A DNA stretch of 64,000 nt from Acanthopleuribacter pedis (GCF_017377855.1 NZ_JAFREP010000033.1:1-64000); one strand, 5' to 3'. Counted from the first letter of the stretch, positions 36,391-45,249 are shown. Translations and numbers: made by a program. Notes: generated by a model from the sequence alone, not told the origin.

Positions 36391-36990
36391 ATGGGACGCA
36401 AAAATATGTCGGAGGAACGTCGGGCCATGATCCTCGACGCCTTTGAGGTTTGTGTCGGCAAATACGGGTTCGACGGCACCTCGTTGGAACGGGTGGCCGA
36501 GCAGGCGGGGTTTCGCCGCGGTTTGGTGCGCCATTACCTCGGTAACCGTGACGACATGGTGCTGGCGTTGGCCAAGCGTATGGTCGCCCGCTACTACAGT
36601 CAGGTAGACGAACTTTTGGCCCATATGGGCGCGGGCTTGGATGTGGCGGGCGTGGTTGCGTTGTTTTTTCCCCAACAAGACGAGGATCAGGGCGACCACG
36701 AGGTGATGATGATGGAACACCTGATCGCGGTATCGCGCCGTTATCCCGACATTCAAACGATGTTGACGGAGTGGCTCGATGATTTTGTGACCCGTCTGGC
36801 GGCGGTCCTCAGCGGGATTTATCCGCAAGCGGGCGAGGAACGCGCCTGGCAGGCGGCCTATGGCTTAATTGGGTTGTATTTCAACGAGGAATCGATGGCC
36901 TCGGTTCAGTTGCCCGCGCGCTACAACGAGGCGGCGCGCCAAAGCGCCACCGCCTTGTTAACGCATTTGTTAACCGCGCCAAAGGTTTAA
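36391..36990 (+). CDS. TetR-family transcriptional regulator
   Basis: 199 residues from ATG at 36391 with AGGAGG upstream. The N-terminal helix-turn-helix is typical (ILDAFEVCVGKYGFDGTSLE, VAEQAGFRRGLVRHYLGNRD). The C-terminal ligand domain has BetI-like length but is not assignable to a ligand. It is divergent from the Rieske operon, with two operators between, and convergent with the RidA-to-TDO operon. Inferred role: repressor of the Rieske operon and of itself, released by a pathway metabolite. Confidence 0.9.
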   Translation: MGRKNMSEERRAMILDAFEVCVGKYGFDGTSLERVAEQAGFRRGLVRHYLGNRDDMVLALAKRMVARYYSQVDELLAHMGAGLDVAGVVALFFPQQDEDQGDHEVMMMEHLIAVSRRYPDIQTMLTEWLDDFVTRLAAVLSGIYPQAGEERAWQAAYGLIGLYFNEESMASVQLPARYNEAARQSATALLTHLLTAPKV

Positions 36991-37004
36991 TCGCGCCGTT
37001 TTGG

Positions 37005-37427
37005 TCAAACGGTGGCGATCACCTTAAATTCAACGGCAATCGGTGTCGGGAGGGCGCCGACCTCGATGGTGGTGCGGGTCGCGCCGATGGGGGCGAAGGT
37101 GTCCGCGTACACTTTGTTAAAAATGGGGAAGTCGTCCTTCATGTTGGTCAGGAAAACCTGAACGTCGACGACCTGTTCGAGGCTGCTGCCCGAGGCTTCC
37201 AAAATGATGCGGATGTTGTCGATCACGGATTGGGTTTGCACCGCCACGTCGTAGGCGGTAATTTCGCCCGCTTCGTTGAGGGTGACACCGGGAATTTCTT
37301 TGGTGCCCGGTTTGCGGGGGCCGACCCCGCTTAAGAACAGCAGGTTCCCCACTTTGCGGGCGTGGGGATAGGCGCCGACCGGTTCCGGCGCTTTGTCGGT
37401 GGAAAACGATTGGCTCTGTTCGCTCAT
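37005..37427 (-). CDS. amnD: RidA-family protein, 2-aminomuconate deaminase type
   Basis: 140 residues; AAGGAG precedes the ATG. YjgF/YER057c/UK114 fold. The string AYPHARKVGNLLFLSGVGPR, then KPGTKEIPGV and a C-terminal ALPTPIAVEFKVIATV closely follow the known 2-aminomuconate deaminases of nitrobenzoate/aminophenol degraders rather than housekeeping RidA. Expected reaction: 2-aminomuconate to 4-oxalocrotonate plus ammonia. It sits just after the aminomuconate-semialdehyde-type dehydrogenase, which would supply its substrate. Symbol by family resemblance. Confidence 0.82.
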   Translation of the reverse strand: MSEQSQSFSTDKAPEPVGAYPHARKVGNLLFLSGVGPRKPGTKEIPGVTLNEAGEITAYDVAVQTQSVIDNIRIILEASGSSLEQVVDVQVFLTNMKDDFPIFNKVYADTFAPIGATRTTIEVGALPTPIAVEFKVIATV

Positions 37428-37438
37428 GCTTTGACTCC

Positions 37439-38887
37439 TTACGAACCGTACTGGATGCAGATGTTTTGGACCTCGGTGTAGAAGTCAATGGAATGGGCGC
37501 CGCCCTCGCGGCCGACCCCGGACGCCTTCATGCCGCCGAACGGGGTGCGCAGGTCGCGCAGCATCCAGGTGTTGACCCAAATGATGCCGGCATCCATGGC
37601 GTGGGCCACGCGGTGGCCGCGCGTCAGGTCGCCCGTCCAAATCGTGGCCGACAAGCCGTAGCGCGTGCCGTTGGCCCATGCAACCACGTCTTCCTCGCGG
37701 TCAAAGGGGGTGATGGTCACCACCGGCCCAAAAATTTCTTCCTGTTGAACGCGGCAGTCCGGGGCCAAGCCGCTGACCACCGTGGGTTCCAGGAAAAAGC
37801 CGTTTTGCAGTTCGGCGGGTAACTCGGGCGCCTTGCCGCCGGTGTGAATGGTGCCGCCTTCCTCGCGGGCCAAGTCGATGTAACTCTGGACCTTATCGCG
37901 GTGGGCCGCGCTCACCAGGGCGCCCATGTTGGTTTGCGGATCCTTGGGATCGCCGACGCGTAGTTCACCCGCCATGGCGCTGAACCGGCGCAGGAACTCG
38001 TCGAAAATCGGTCGTTCCACAAAGATGCGCGAACCGCACAGGCACACCTCGCCCTGGTTGGTAAAGGCCGCGCGCAGGGCAACCGGCAAACAGGCTTCCA
38101 AATCGCAGTCGGCAAACACCAAAAAGGCGTTTTTGCCGCCCAGCTCCAGGCTGAGTTTTTTGAAATGTTCGGCCGAATCACCCATGATGTGTTTGGCCGT
38201 GGCGGTGCCGCCGGTGAAGGAAATCAGCGGCACATCGGGGTGGCCGACCAGGGCCGAACCCGCGTCAACCCCGGTGCCGAAGACCAGGTTACACACGCCG
38301 TCGGGCAGACCGGCCGCCTGCATGACCTCGCCCAGCAGGACGGCCGTGTGGGAGGTCATTTCAGAAGGTTTGGCCACGCAGGTGTTGCCCGTAATCAGCG
38401 CCGGTGCGATTTTCCAGGTCAGCAGGTACAAGGGCAGGTTCCAAGGCGAAATCAAGCCGGCCACGCCGACCGCTTTGCGGTTGACGTAGTTCAGCGCCTT
38501 GGCGTCCATATGGGTCGCTTGTTCGGTGTGGTGCTGCATCGCATCCGCGAAATAGCGAAAGTTCCAAACCGCGCGCGGGATATCAATCGCACGGGCCAGG
38601 GAAACCGGCTTGCCTTGATCCATTGATTCCGTGGCCGCAAATTCATCCAGGCGCGCCTCGATGCCGTCCGCGATGCGGTGGAGCATTTTGGCGCGTTCGG
38701 CCAAGGGCGTTGTCGACCATGCCGGAAACGCCCGTTTCGCCGCTTCGACCGCCGCGTTGACATCGCTTGCATCCGAGGCCGCCAGTTTGGCGTAAACCGC
38801 GCCGGTTGCCGGGTTGACATTGTCGAGGTACCGCCCGGTCGCCGGGGCGCGAAAGGTACCGTCAATGAAGTTGTTTAATTCGATCAC
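37439..38887 (-). CDS. amnC: 2-aminomuconate/2-hydroxymuconate semialdehyde dehydrogenase
   Basis: 482 residues from a GTG start after GGGGGGAC. NAD-dependent ALDH with PWN (N150), E248 (LELGGK) and C284 in NQGEVCLCGSRIFV. Diagnostic stretches ARAIDIPRAVWNFRYFADAM, GVAGLISPWNLPLYLLTWKI and LRTPFGGMKASGVGREGG match human ALDH8A1 and bacterial aminomuconate/hydroxymuconate semialdehyde dehydrogenases. It oxidises the ring-fission semialdehyde to the dicarboxylate. Neighbours are the deaminase homologue (11 bp downstream) and the luciferase-like monooxygenase upstream. Confidence 0.9.
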   Translation of the reverse strand: MIELNNFIDGTFRAPATGRYLDNVNPATGAVYAKLAASDASDVNAAVEAAKRAFPAWSTTPLAERAKMLHRIADGIEARLDEFAATESMDQGKPVSLARAIDIPRAVWNFRYFADAMQHHTEQATHMDAKALNYVNRKAVGVAGLISPWNLPLYLLTWKIAPALITGNTCVAKPSEMTSHTAVLLGEVMQAAGLPDGVCNLVFGTGVDAGSALVGHPDVPLISFTGGTATAKHIMGDSAEHFKKLSLELGGKNAFLVFADCDLEACLPVALRAAFTNQGEVCLCGSRIFVERPIFDEFLRRFSAMAGELRVGDPKDPQTNMGALVSAAHRDKVQSYIDLAREEGGTIHTGGKAPELPAELQNGFFLEPTVVSGLAPDCRVQQEEIFGPVVTITPFDREEDVVAWANGTRYGLSATIWTGDLTRGHRVAHAMDAGIIWVNTWMLRDLRTPFGGMKASGVGREGGAHSIDFYTEVQNICIQYGS

Positions 38888-38927
38888 GCTGTCCCCCCTC
38901 GGCCGCCGGTGGCGGCCGGTTTAAGGT

Positions 38928-40139
38928 CTAGCAAAAATGCTTGCCGACCAGTTCCATGAACCACCGCATGTTTTGTTTCACTTCGTCGTTGTCATGGTTG
39001 TTGAAGTCAAACCAGAGCATCAAGCGGTCGTCGTCGTCAAAACGTTCGCGCATTTGGTCCAAAATGCTCGCCGAACAACCGACCAGGGCGTTGTCGACCG
39101 CTTGGTTGATGCGCTCGGGGTCGATGGTGCCCTGCAAGGCCTTCCAATAATTGGATAAGGCGTGGTTGGCTTTTTCGCGCGCGCGCCGGTTGCGTTCCGC
39201 GTCGGAGATACCGGGTGTTTCGTCGATAAATACCAGCACCGTACGCGGCATGTAGGTGCGTTTCCAAGGCCCGCCGTCCGGGTGGAAACTTTGCAACATG
39301 CGTTGGTGGGTGGCCTCGATTTGGGCCGAGGGTGTGATCGACAGGTTAAACACGCCGCAGGGATAGAAGGTGTTGGCGTAGTCTTGGGTCGCCGCGTCGT
39401 GGGCGCCGATGGTCAGCCATAGCAAGTCGAGCGGGGCCTCGAAGGGAATGACGCCGACTTTTTCGAACACCCATCGCGGTGCCAAATCGATGTGGTCCAC
39501 CGTGGAACCGTGGGCCTTGAGCACCTTTTCCCAGTCTTCGTCGCTTCGGAAATCCGGGCGGCTCAGCGTTTGGCGTGCGACTTCTTCCGAGCTGAACACA
39601 TCGCCGCGAATGAAACGCAGGAAAATTTCCAAGGCCTCGCGGAAGATTTTGCCTTTTACCGCGCGCCAGCCCGCTTCTTCCACCGGGTTACGCGGCAAGA
39701 TGCCGTAGGGCGTGTTGGAGAAGGGGAAGCGCCCGCTTGCAAAACCGATTTGCAATTTGCGTTGTTCGCGTTCGTCCAAACCGTGCAACAGGAGGGCCGT
39801 GCGCAGGGCCTCGGCGCGGGCGATGGGGCCGCCGTTGCACTGGATGTTGAGAATTGCCGAACCGACTTCCAGGTTTTTGGTTTGGGCGAAAACCTTGTGG
39901 GCGACCTGGAAGATGTCGGTATTGAGCCCGATTTCCCCTTTGAAATCGGGAATGACGGGAGCCTTGTTTTCTTTTTGAACTTGGCAGGAGAGGTGGGTTT
40001 CGGCGACCCAAGCGCAGCGGTAACCCAGTTCATCGGCCAAACGGACTTGGTCGAAGAAGTTGAGCAGCATGCGCCGTTCGTCCGGCATATAACCGTCGAC
40101 CTCGGTTTGGCAAATCGAGAAAAAAACGTCGAAAATCAT
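38928..40139 (-). CDS. LLM-class (bacterial luciferase-like) flavin-dependent monooxygenase
   Basis: 403 residues from ATG at 40139, overlapping the SDR stop as ATGA; a TTG 6 bp further upstream is less likely. TIM-barrel luciferase-like fold: LADELGYRCAWVAETHLSCQ, LEVGSAILNIQCNGGPIARA and KLQIGFASGRFPFSNTPYG mark the flavin and phosphate sites. It uses reduced flavin from a separate reductase. Its position between the SDR and ALDH genes suggests it oxygenates a tryptophan-pathway intermediate, which would be unusual. The substrate is not known. Confidence 0.87.
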   Translation of the reverse strand: MIFDVFFSICQTEVDGYMPDERRMLLNFFDQVRLADELGYRCAWVAETHLSCQVQKENKAPVIPDFKGEIGLNTDIFQVAHKVFAQTKNLEVGSAILNIQCNGGPIARAEALRTALLLHGLDEREQRKLQIGFASGRFPFSNTPYGILPRNPVEEAGWRAVKGKIFREALEIFLRFIRGDVFSSEEVARQTLSRPDFRSDEDWEKVLKAHGSTVDHIDLAPRWVFEKVGVIPFEAPLDLLWLTIGAHDAATQDYANTFYPCGVFNLSITPSAQIEATHQRMLQSFHPDGGPWKRTYMPRTVLVFIDETPGISDAERNRRAREKANHALSNYWKALQGTIDPERINQAVDNALVGCSASILDQMRERFDDDDRLMLWFDFNNHDNDEVKQNMRWFMELVGKHFC

Positions 40140-40912
40140 AAGCAACCCGTCCTTCCGCCGTCAACCGGGAGGTTAACGCCGTTGATGTAACCGGCGGCGG
40201 GCGAAGCGAGGAACGCGGCCGCGGCGGCGGTTTCCTTGGGATCACCGAAACGACGGGCGGGCACGCGTTCGCGCCACATTTGCGCGACCTCGTCTTCGCT
40301 TTTACCCAAACGGGTGGCGGTGGCGGCGATCAGCTTATCCAGGCGCGGCGTTTGCGTGAAACCCGGCAGGATGTTGTTGACGGTAATGCCGTCGGCGGCG
40401 ACTTCGAGGGACAGGGTTTTGGCCCAACTCGCCATGGCGCCGCGAATCGTGTTGCTGACGCCCAGGTTGGGGATCGGGATTTTGACCGAGGTTGAAATAA
40501 TGTTAATAATACGCCCGTAACCCGCGCGTTTCATGCCAGGTAACAGGAGCTGTGTCAGGCCGTTAGCCGCGATGATGTGGTTCTGAAGGCCGGCGCTAAA
40601 GGCCTCGGCCGGCGCTTGGGAAATGGGGCCGGGTGCCGGGCCGCCGCTGTTGTTAATAAGAATCTGGATATCGCCTTCGGCCAGTTCGAGGCTGATCGCC
40701 GTGTTCAGCGCGTTCCAGTCACCGATATCAAGGGCGACCACGCGATGGCCGTCGCCGGGAAGGGCGGTCACCACCGCCTCGAGTTTTTCTTGCGTTCGGG
40801 CCAGCGCCGTGACGGCGCAACCCATGTCGGCCAAGGCCGCCGCGATGGCGGCACCGATACCTTGTGACGCGCCGCAAACCAGCGCGCGTTTACCTGATAA
40901 AGCTCCATTCAT
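40136..40912 (-). CDS. SDR-family protein lacking the catalytic Tyr/Lys
   Basis: 258 residues; GGGAGG precedes the ATG. Rossmann fold with GASQGIG and NNSGGPAPGP. The classical YxxxK is replaced: PNLGVSNTIRGAMASWAKTL has Leu at the Tyr position and Asn at the Lys position. This pattern is known in BKR-like SDR-like proteins of uncertain activity. The C-terminus NLPVDGGRTGCL is SDR-typical. It overlaps the luciferase-like gene by 4 bp and is translationally coupled to it. Whether it reduces or dehydrogenates anything is open. Confidence 0.87.
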   Translation of the reverse strand: MNGALSGKRALVCGASQGIGAAIAAALADMGCAVTALARTQEKLEAVVTALPGDGHRVVALDIGDWNALNTAISLELAEGDIQILINNSGGPAPGPISQAPAEAFSAGLQNHIIAANGLTQLLLPGMKRAGYGRIINIISTSVKIPIPNLGVSNTIRGAMASWAKTLSLEVAADGITVNNILPGFTQTPRLDKLIAATATRLGKSEDEVAQMWRERVPARRFGDPKETAAAAAFLASPAAGYINGVNLPVDGGRTGCL

Positions 40913-40969
40913 GAGGGACCTCCCTTGGAAACAGGATGGGTGGGGGTGAGGGCGGGTGAAAAAGGACTA

Positions 40970-41029
40970 ACCCGTATTTCTGACAAGGCTTTCTGTTACT
41001 CGCTGCGAATCCTTGTGAGAAATGCGGGC
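40970..41029. repeat. Palindromic repeat, short form (copy E, 60 bp)
   Basis: ACCCGTATTTCTGACAAG on the left, CTTGTGAGAAATGCGGGC on the right, loop GCTTTCTGTTACTCGCTGCG. The repeat edge supplies the first base read in the TDO stop codon (minus-strand TAG at 41029-41031). Confidence 0.75.
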
Positions 41030-41865
41030 TAATACGCGCCCGCGCCGATGGAATTGCGCACGTCCCACAGCTCGGGGAAACATTTGAGATCTTCGCGGGT
41101 ACGTAAAAACTGCCAGCCGGTACTGCCGCCGGTGCCCATTTTGCGACCGATGGTGCGCTCCACCATCACCGCGTGGGTCTTGCGCCACAGCATCAACTTC
41201 TCGTCCAAATCAACCATGGCTTCAAACAGCAACACCCAGTGGAATTCTTGTTTGGGATCCTCGTAAATCTTCTGGAATAAAGCGGCTAAGTCTTCGTTGC
41301 ATTGCGGCGATTCGGTCACGTCGCGGCCGAGAACCGCCTCGGGAACCGCATAACCCGCGCGCTTCAAACAACGCAGCGCTTCATCGTAAACCGAGGGCTG
41401 GTTTTGGATGTTTTCAAGGCGTTTTTTGATGTCGGGCAACTTTTCGAAGAAGTTGAGGAAAAAGGGGTTGCGCAGGCCGTAGGTGAATTCAACCTCGCGG
41501 AACTGGGCCGATTGAAAGCCACTTGCCGGTTTCAGCAAATCGCGAAAACCCGCGAACTCGACCGGGGTCAGGGTGGAGAGCAGGCGAATTTGGGCCACCT
41601 GCAACTCCATAATCGCACCGATCCGTTTGATCGCTTTCAGTGCGCGCGACACCATATTCTCGCGAAAACCGGCCACGAGTTTGGTGGTTTCGTGCAGCAC
41701 TTCCTTAAACCACAGCTCGGCGGTTTGGTGAATGATGATGAAAAACATTTCGTCAGGGTGTTGCGGATTTGAGCGAAGGTGTTGGAGATTCAAAAGTTGC
41801 GGGAGCTGTAAATATGAGTTGTAATTGAGCTCTTCAAGGACCAAGTCCTTATAGTTAATGGTCAT
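41029..41865 (-). CDS. kynA: Tryptophan 2,3-dioxygenase
   Basis: 278 residues from ATG at 41865 with AGGAGA upstream; a longer start at 41907 has no ribosome-binding site. Haem dioxygenase converting L-tryptophan to N-formylkynurenine. FFIIIHQTAELWFKEVLHE (active-site H46), SGFQSAQFREVEFTYGLRN and RKMGTGGSTGWQFLR (with haem-ligand H231 upstream) are all conserved. First gene of the minus-strand TDO-SDR-LLM-ALDH-RidA run. A 60-bp palindromic repeat separates it from the SDR gene, which could affect cotranscription. Confidence 0.95.
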   Translation of the reverse strand: MTINYKDLVLEELNYNSYLQLPQLLNLQHLRSNPQHPDEMFFIIIHQTAELWFKEVLHETTKLVAGFRENMVSRALKAIKRIGAIMELQVAQIRLLSTLTPVEFAGFRDLLKPASGFQSAQFREVEFTYGLRNPFFLNFFEKLPDIKKRLENIQNQPSVYDEALRCLKRAGYAVPEAVLGRDVTESPQCNEDLAALFQKIYEDPKQEFHWVLLFEAMVDLDEKLMLWRKTHAVMVERTIGRKMGTGGSTGWQFLRTREDLKCFPELWDVRNSIGAGAY

Positions 41866-41880
41866 GGTGTTCTCCTGGCG

Positions 41881-41896
41881 TCTCAAGAAACTGAGA
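41881..41896 (-). promoter_or_regulatory. Palindrome in the TDO 5' region
   Basis: TCTCA-N6-TGAGA, 16 bp upstream of the TDO start codon on the minus strand. Possible operator or leader hairpin; no regulator assigned. Confidence 0.3.
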
Positions 41897-42127
41897 GAAA
41901 ACCGCAATCAATCCCCGATTTCCTTTATGATCGAGAGGTCTCACTCATTTCTTGGCATGGTAAACATTGAGGAAACGCCTGTAGGTTAGCGGAACACGAC
42001 CCTGTTTGGCTATGGGCCGGTGCGCTTGGGAAGGCGGGAACGGAAGATTCCCTCTTTTAACCGGTTTGCCGGAGGTTTGTAAAGAAATTTCGCAAAATGG
42101 ACGTTTTAAGGAGTAATCGCAGGTTTT

Positions 42128-44374
42128 ATGGACAGTCATCATTTGATTACTACGTTTGCGACCGCAACCGCCTTAGGAGTTTTTTTTCTAGTCATTGCCT
42201 GGCGACTCAAGGTTTCTGCAATTGTGGTCTTGCTGATCGGCGGTATTTTGACCGGTCCCGAGGTGCTCGATATCGTCCATCCCAAGGATTTGGGGCACGG
42301 ACTGAACGCGCTGATTTCGTTGGCGGTCGGTTTAATTTTATTCGAGGGCGGCCTGACCCTGGATGTGAAAGGCTTCCGTCAGGTCTCGAAAGAAATATGG
42401 GGTGTGCTGACCTATGGTATCGCCGTCACATGGCTTACATCCACGCTTCTGATAAAGCTGGTGTTCGATTTCCCCTGGCCCTTCTGTCTTTTTGCGGCCA
42501 GTCTCATCATTGTGACCGGGCCCACCGTGATCGGGCCGCTGCTGCAGCGCATCGGGGTTAAAAAGAACATTCACCACATCCTTCACTGGGAAGGCGTGCT
42601 CATCGATCCCATCGGCGTTTTTATCGCCCTGCTCTGCTACGAGTGGTTTGTGAGCGTTTACCTGCACGATTCTGCCCAGGGCGGGATGCTCGGCACCTAC
42701 GTGCTCAATTTGTTCGGCGGCAGTTCCGACACCATTTCGATTCTCAACTTTGCCTTGCGGTTCATCGTGGGCATGGTTTTGGGTCTGGTGGGCGGCGGCG
42801 CGCTTTACCAAGTACTCAAACGCAAATGGGTGCCGGAGGAATACCTCAACATTTTTGTGTTGGCCACCGCCATGATCATCTTCTCGTTGTCCGACAGCCT
42901 GGTGACGGAGAGCGGTTTGCTCGCGGTAACCGTGGCCGGCCTGTTGGTCGGCTACAAGGATACGCCCGAACTGGACCGCATCATCGAATACAAGGTCGAA
43001 CTCAAGGACCTGCTGATTTCGCTGCTGTTTGTCCTTCTCGCCGCCAATCTAGAACTGAAAAAGTTCATCAACTACGGTTGGGAATTGCTGATTGTGGTGG
43101 GTGGCGTGATGTTCATCGTTCGGCCGCTCAACATCTTTATTTCCACCTATAAAAGCTCGCTGAACCTACGGGAAAAGTTGTTCCTGAGTTGGATCGCGCC
43201 ACGGGGGATTGTGGCCGCCTCAATGGCTTCAATTTGTGCCTTCCACCTCGGCAACCTCAATTTCGAGGAAGCGGGTTTTCTCGAGACGTTCACCTACTCC
43301 ATCATCGCCGGTACGGTGATTTTTCAAGGATTTACCGCCAAATTTGTCGGCAAGGCCTTGGGCGTCCTGGAGCCCAAACCCAAGGGCTGGGTGATTGTCG
43401 GCGCCCACAAACTCGCACGCCTTATCGCGCAGTTTATTCAGGAAAGCGGGACGAGCGTGGTCCTGATCGATACCAATCCGCGCGAGGTCAAACTGGCGCG
43501 CCGTGAGGGCCTGATTGCGATCAACGAAAACGCGATGCAAATCGACCCGGAACACAACCCCAACCTTTACGGCGTCGGTCACTTTGTGGCTTTTACCGAA
43601 AACGAAGATCTCAACCGCCTGCTGTGCCAACGCTGGGAGGATTTGCTCAAAAAAGCGTCCATCTACCGCTGGGTCTCGGAGCAGGCCGATATGGGCGTGG
43701 TTAACGCCCGTCTGTTGGTGGGTCGCGTCGTTTGGCAGAGCCTTCAGCTTCGGGCCGCTTTGGCTCAGGAAGAGCGCGAAGAACTCAAAGTTCGCCGCCT
43801 GTCCACCAACGTTCAAGCCTACAAAGACGCGGACAACGTGTTGATGTGTCTCTACGAAGGCGAGCTCTATCCCTATGTCCCAGCCGACGCGGAGGGTCAG
43901 GGCCTTCTGTTGACCTTGGCGCCGGTCTCCGGTGGCTTGGAGATTCCCTCCAATCGGAAGTGGACCCTCACTTCCGAGGCGGACAGCCTTGAGGCGCTTT
44001 ACAGCGACATGCTGTCGATTTTGGTCAAAGAATACCCCAAGCTAGACCACGACCGTTTGCTGCGCGAGTTGGTCCTGCGCGAGGAAGAGTTCAGCAGCTT
44101 GTTGGGACACGGCATTTCGTTGCCGCATACCTACAGCAATGATATCGATACCACGTTGGTGGTGATTGCGCGGGTGCGGCAGCCGATTTCCTGTAAGCAC
44201 AGTGGTTCCGACATCTCGCTGGTCTTCATGTTGCTCAGTCCCGAGGACCAGCCGGTCGACCACCTCAACCAAATCTCCCAAATTGCCAAATTCGTGATGC
44301 GTGAGGAGACGCGGGTCGCGCTCTTGGAAGCGGAGAGTGATAAGGCGTTGATGCAGGTCATCATGCATGGATGA
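42128..44374 (+). CDS. CPA1 Na+/H+ antiporter fused to RCK-like and PTS EIIA-like domains
   Basis: 748 residues. Residues 1-400: about 12 membrane helices of an NhaP/CPA1-type exchanger, with GLILFEGGLTLD, IIVTGPTVIGPLL and HWEGVLIDPIGVF (family ion-site Asp). Residues about 418-560: TrkA-N/RCK-like Rossmann (GWVIVGAHKLARLIAQFIQE, VVLIDTNPREVKLARREG). The C-terminus about 620-748 is a PTS EIIA type-2/PtsN-like domain with H667 in HGISLPHTY and PISCK...VFMLLSPEDQP. It probably exports Na+ or K+ at the inner membrane, gated by nucleotide and by phosphorylation or IIA partners. Confidence 0.9.
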   Translation: MDSHHLITTFATATALGVFFLVIAWRLKVSAIVVLLIGGILTGPEVLDIVHPKDLGHGLNALISLAVGLILFEGGLTLDVKGFRQVSKEIWGVLTYGIAVTWLTSTLLIKLVFDFPWPFCLFAASLIIVTGPTVIGPLLQRIGVKKNIHHILHWEGVLIDPIGVFIALLCYEWFVSVYLHDSAQGGMLGTYVLNLFGGSSDTISILNFALRFIVGMVLGLVGGGALYQVLKRKWVPEEYLNIFVLATAMIIFSLSDSLVTESGLLAVTVAGLLVGYKDTPELDRIIEYKVELKDLLISLLFVLLAANLELKKFINYGWELLIVVGGVMFIVRPLNIFISTYKSSLNLREKLFLSWIAPRGIVAASMASICAFHLGNLNFEEAGFLETFTYSIIAGTVIFQGFTAKFVGKALGVLEPKPKGWVIVGAHKLARLIAQFIQESGTSVVLIDTNPREVKLARREGLIAINENAMQIDPEHNPNLYGVGHFVAFTENEDLNRLLCQRWEDLLKKASIYRWVSEQADMGVVNARLLVGRVVWQSLQLRAALAQEEREELKVRRLSTNVQAYKDADNVLMCLYEGELYPYVPADAEGQGLLLTLAPVSGGLEIPSNRKWTLTSEADSLEALYSDMLSILVKEYPKLDHDRLLRELVLREEEFSSLLGHGISLPHTYSNDIDTTLVVIARVRQPISCKHSGSDISLVFMLLSPEDQPVDHLNQISQIAKFVMREETRVALLEAESDKALMQVIMHG

Positions 44375-44901
44375 TGTTTGAGATGAGCGGGTGCCGGCTT
44401 GGCTAGGCTGGAGTTGGTATCCGCTTTATTTCTTAGGATCTTAGGATGAAAAGAGGATGGCGATGAACGGTTGATCCCTTGCGTTTCGGATCGCGCATGC
44501 GGATGAGGCCGTTGCTTCGTTTATTTCCATGAACACCATGCATGGCTGTCACCAACAAAACCCATAAACCCAAAGATGTGCAGGTGAGCGGTTCCCCATT
44601 CGCGGTTCCCCATTCTTTTACCCATGAATGTCGCCGAACTTTTCCCACGGACGATCTCGATGGATCGCGAAATCGAATGATCGGCGTTTGAAGAACCGCG
44701 ATCCAGGTGGACCCATCCATCCGCGGCGCCTCCTTGCCCGGTCGTGAAAAGGGTAACCCGCCCATCCTGTATCAATCCTACGATCCAGAGAAATAAGAAA
44801 GTCAAACCAATGTTTTATGAATGCAATCATGGAACGCCAACCATCCTCGGTTGACTTTGGGATCGCTCGGGACTTATTGTGCGGGTTAAGTGAGGTGGGC
44901 C
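44375..44901. other. Intergenic region, no gene recognised
   Basis: 527 bp. GCGGTTCCCCATTC is tandemly duplicated at 44588-44615. Short frames only. No promoter could be assigned with confidence. Confidence 0.5.
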
Positions 44902-45249
44902 GTGGAAACCCTGCGCAAGGTGATTAATTTTGTTCCTGTGATGTTGATCCAGTTTTATCGCTACTGCATTTCGCCGATGTTCCCCGCGGTATGTCGGTTC
45001 CATCCCTCGTGTTCTACCTATGGTTTAGAGGCTTTTAAGACCTATAGTTTGCCCAAGGCGCTGTTTTTGACCGCCTATCGGATACTGAGATGTAACCCGT
45101 TTAGTCGCGGGGGTTACGATCCTTTGCCGCTGCCCGGGGAGTCGCTGTTTAAGACGGGGGTCGCCGAAGGGGCGCACGATCATGAGGGGCCCTGTGCCCA
45201 GGATGGCGCGGGGACCGCGACTGAAACAGCGACTAAGGTTGATCCGTAG
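44902..45249 (+). CDS. yidD: Membrane protein insertion efficiency factor YidD
   Basis: 115 residues from GTG at 44902 with GAGGTG 4 nt upstream; an in-frame GTG at 44890 overlaps that site. The YidD signature is clear: FYRYCISPMFPAVCRFHPSC, STYGLEAFKTYS, RILRCNPFSRGGYDPLP. The amphipathic N-terminal part associates with the inner membrane and assists YidC-dependent insertion. The tail beyond YDPLP is longer than usual (about 40 residues, acidic/Thr-rich). Its 3' end overlaps the convergent PilZ gene by 17 bp. Confidence 0.93.
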   Translation: METLRKVINFVPVMLIQFYRYCISPMFPAVCRFHPSCSTYGLEAFKTYSLPKALFLTAYRILRCNPFSRGGYDPLPLPGESLFKTGVAEGAHDHEGPCAQDGAGTATETATKVDP

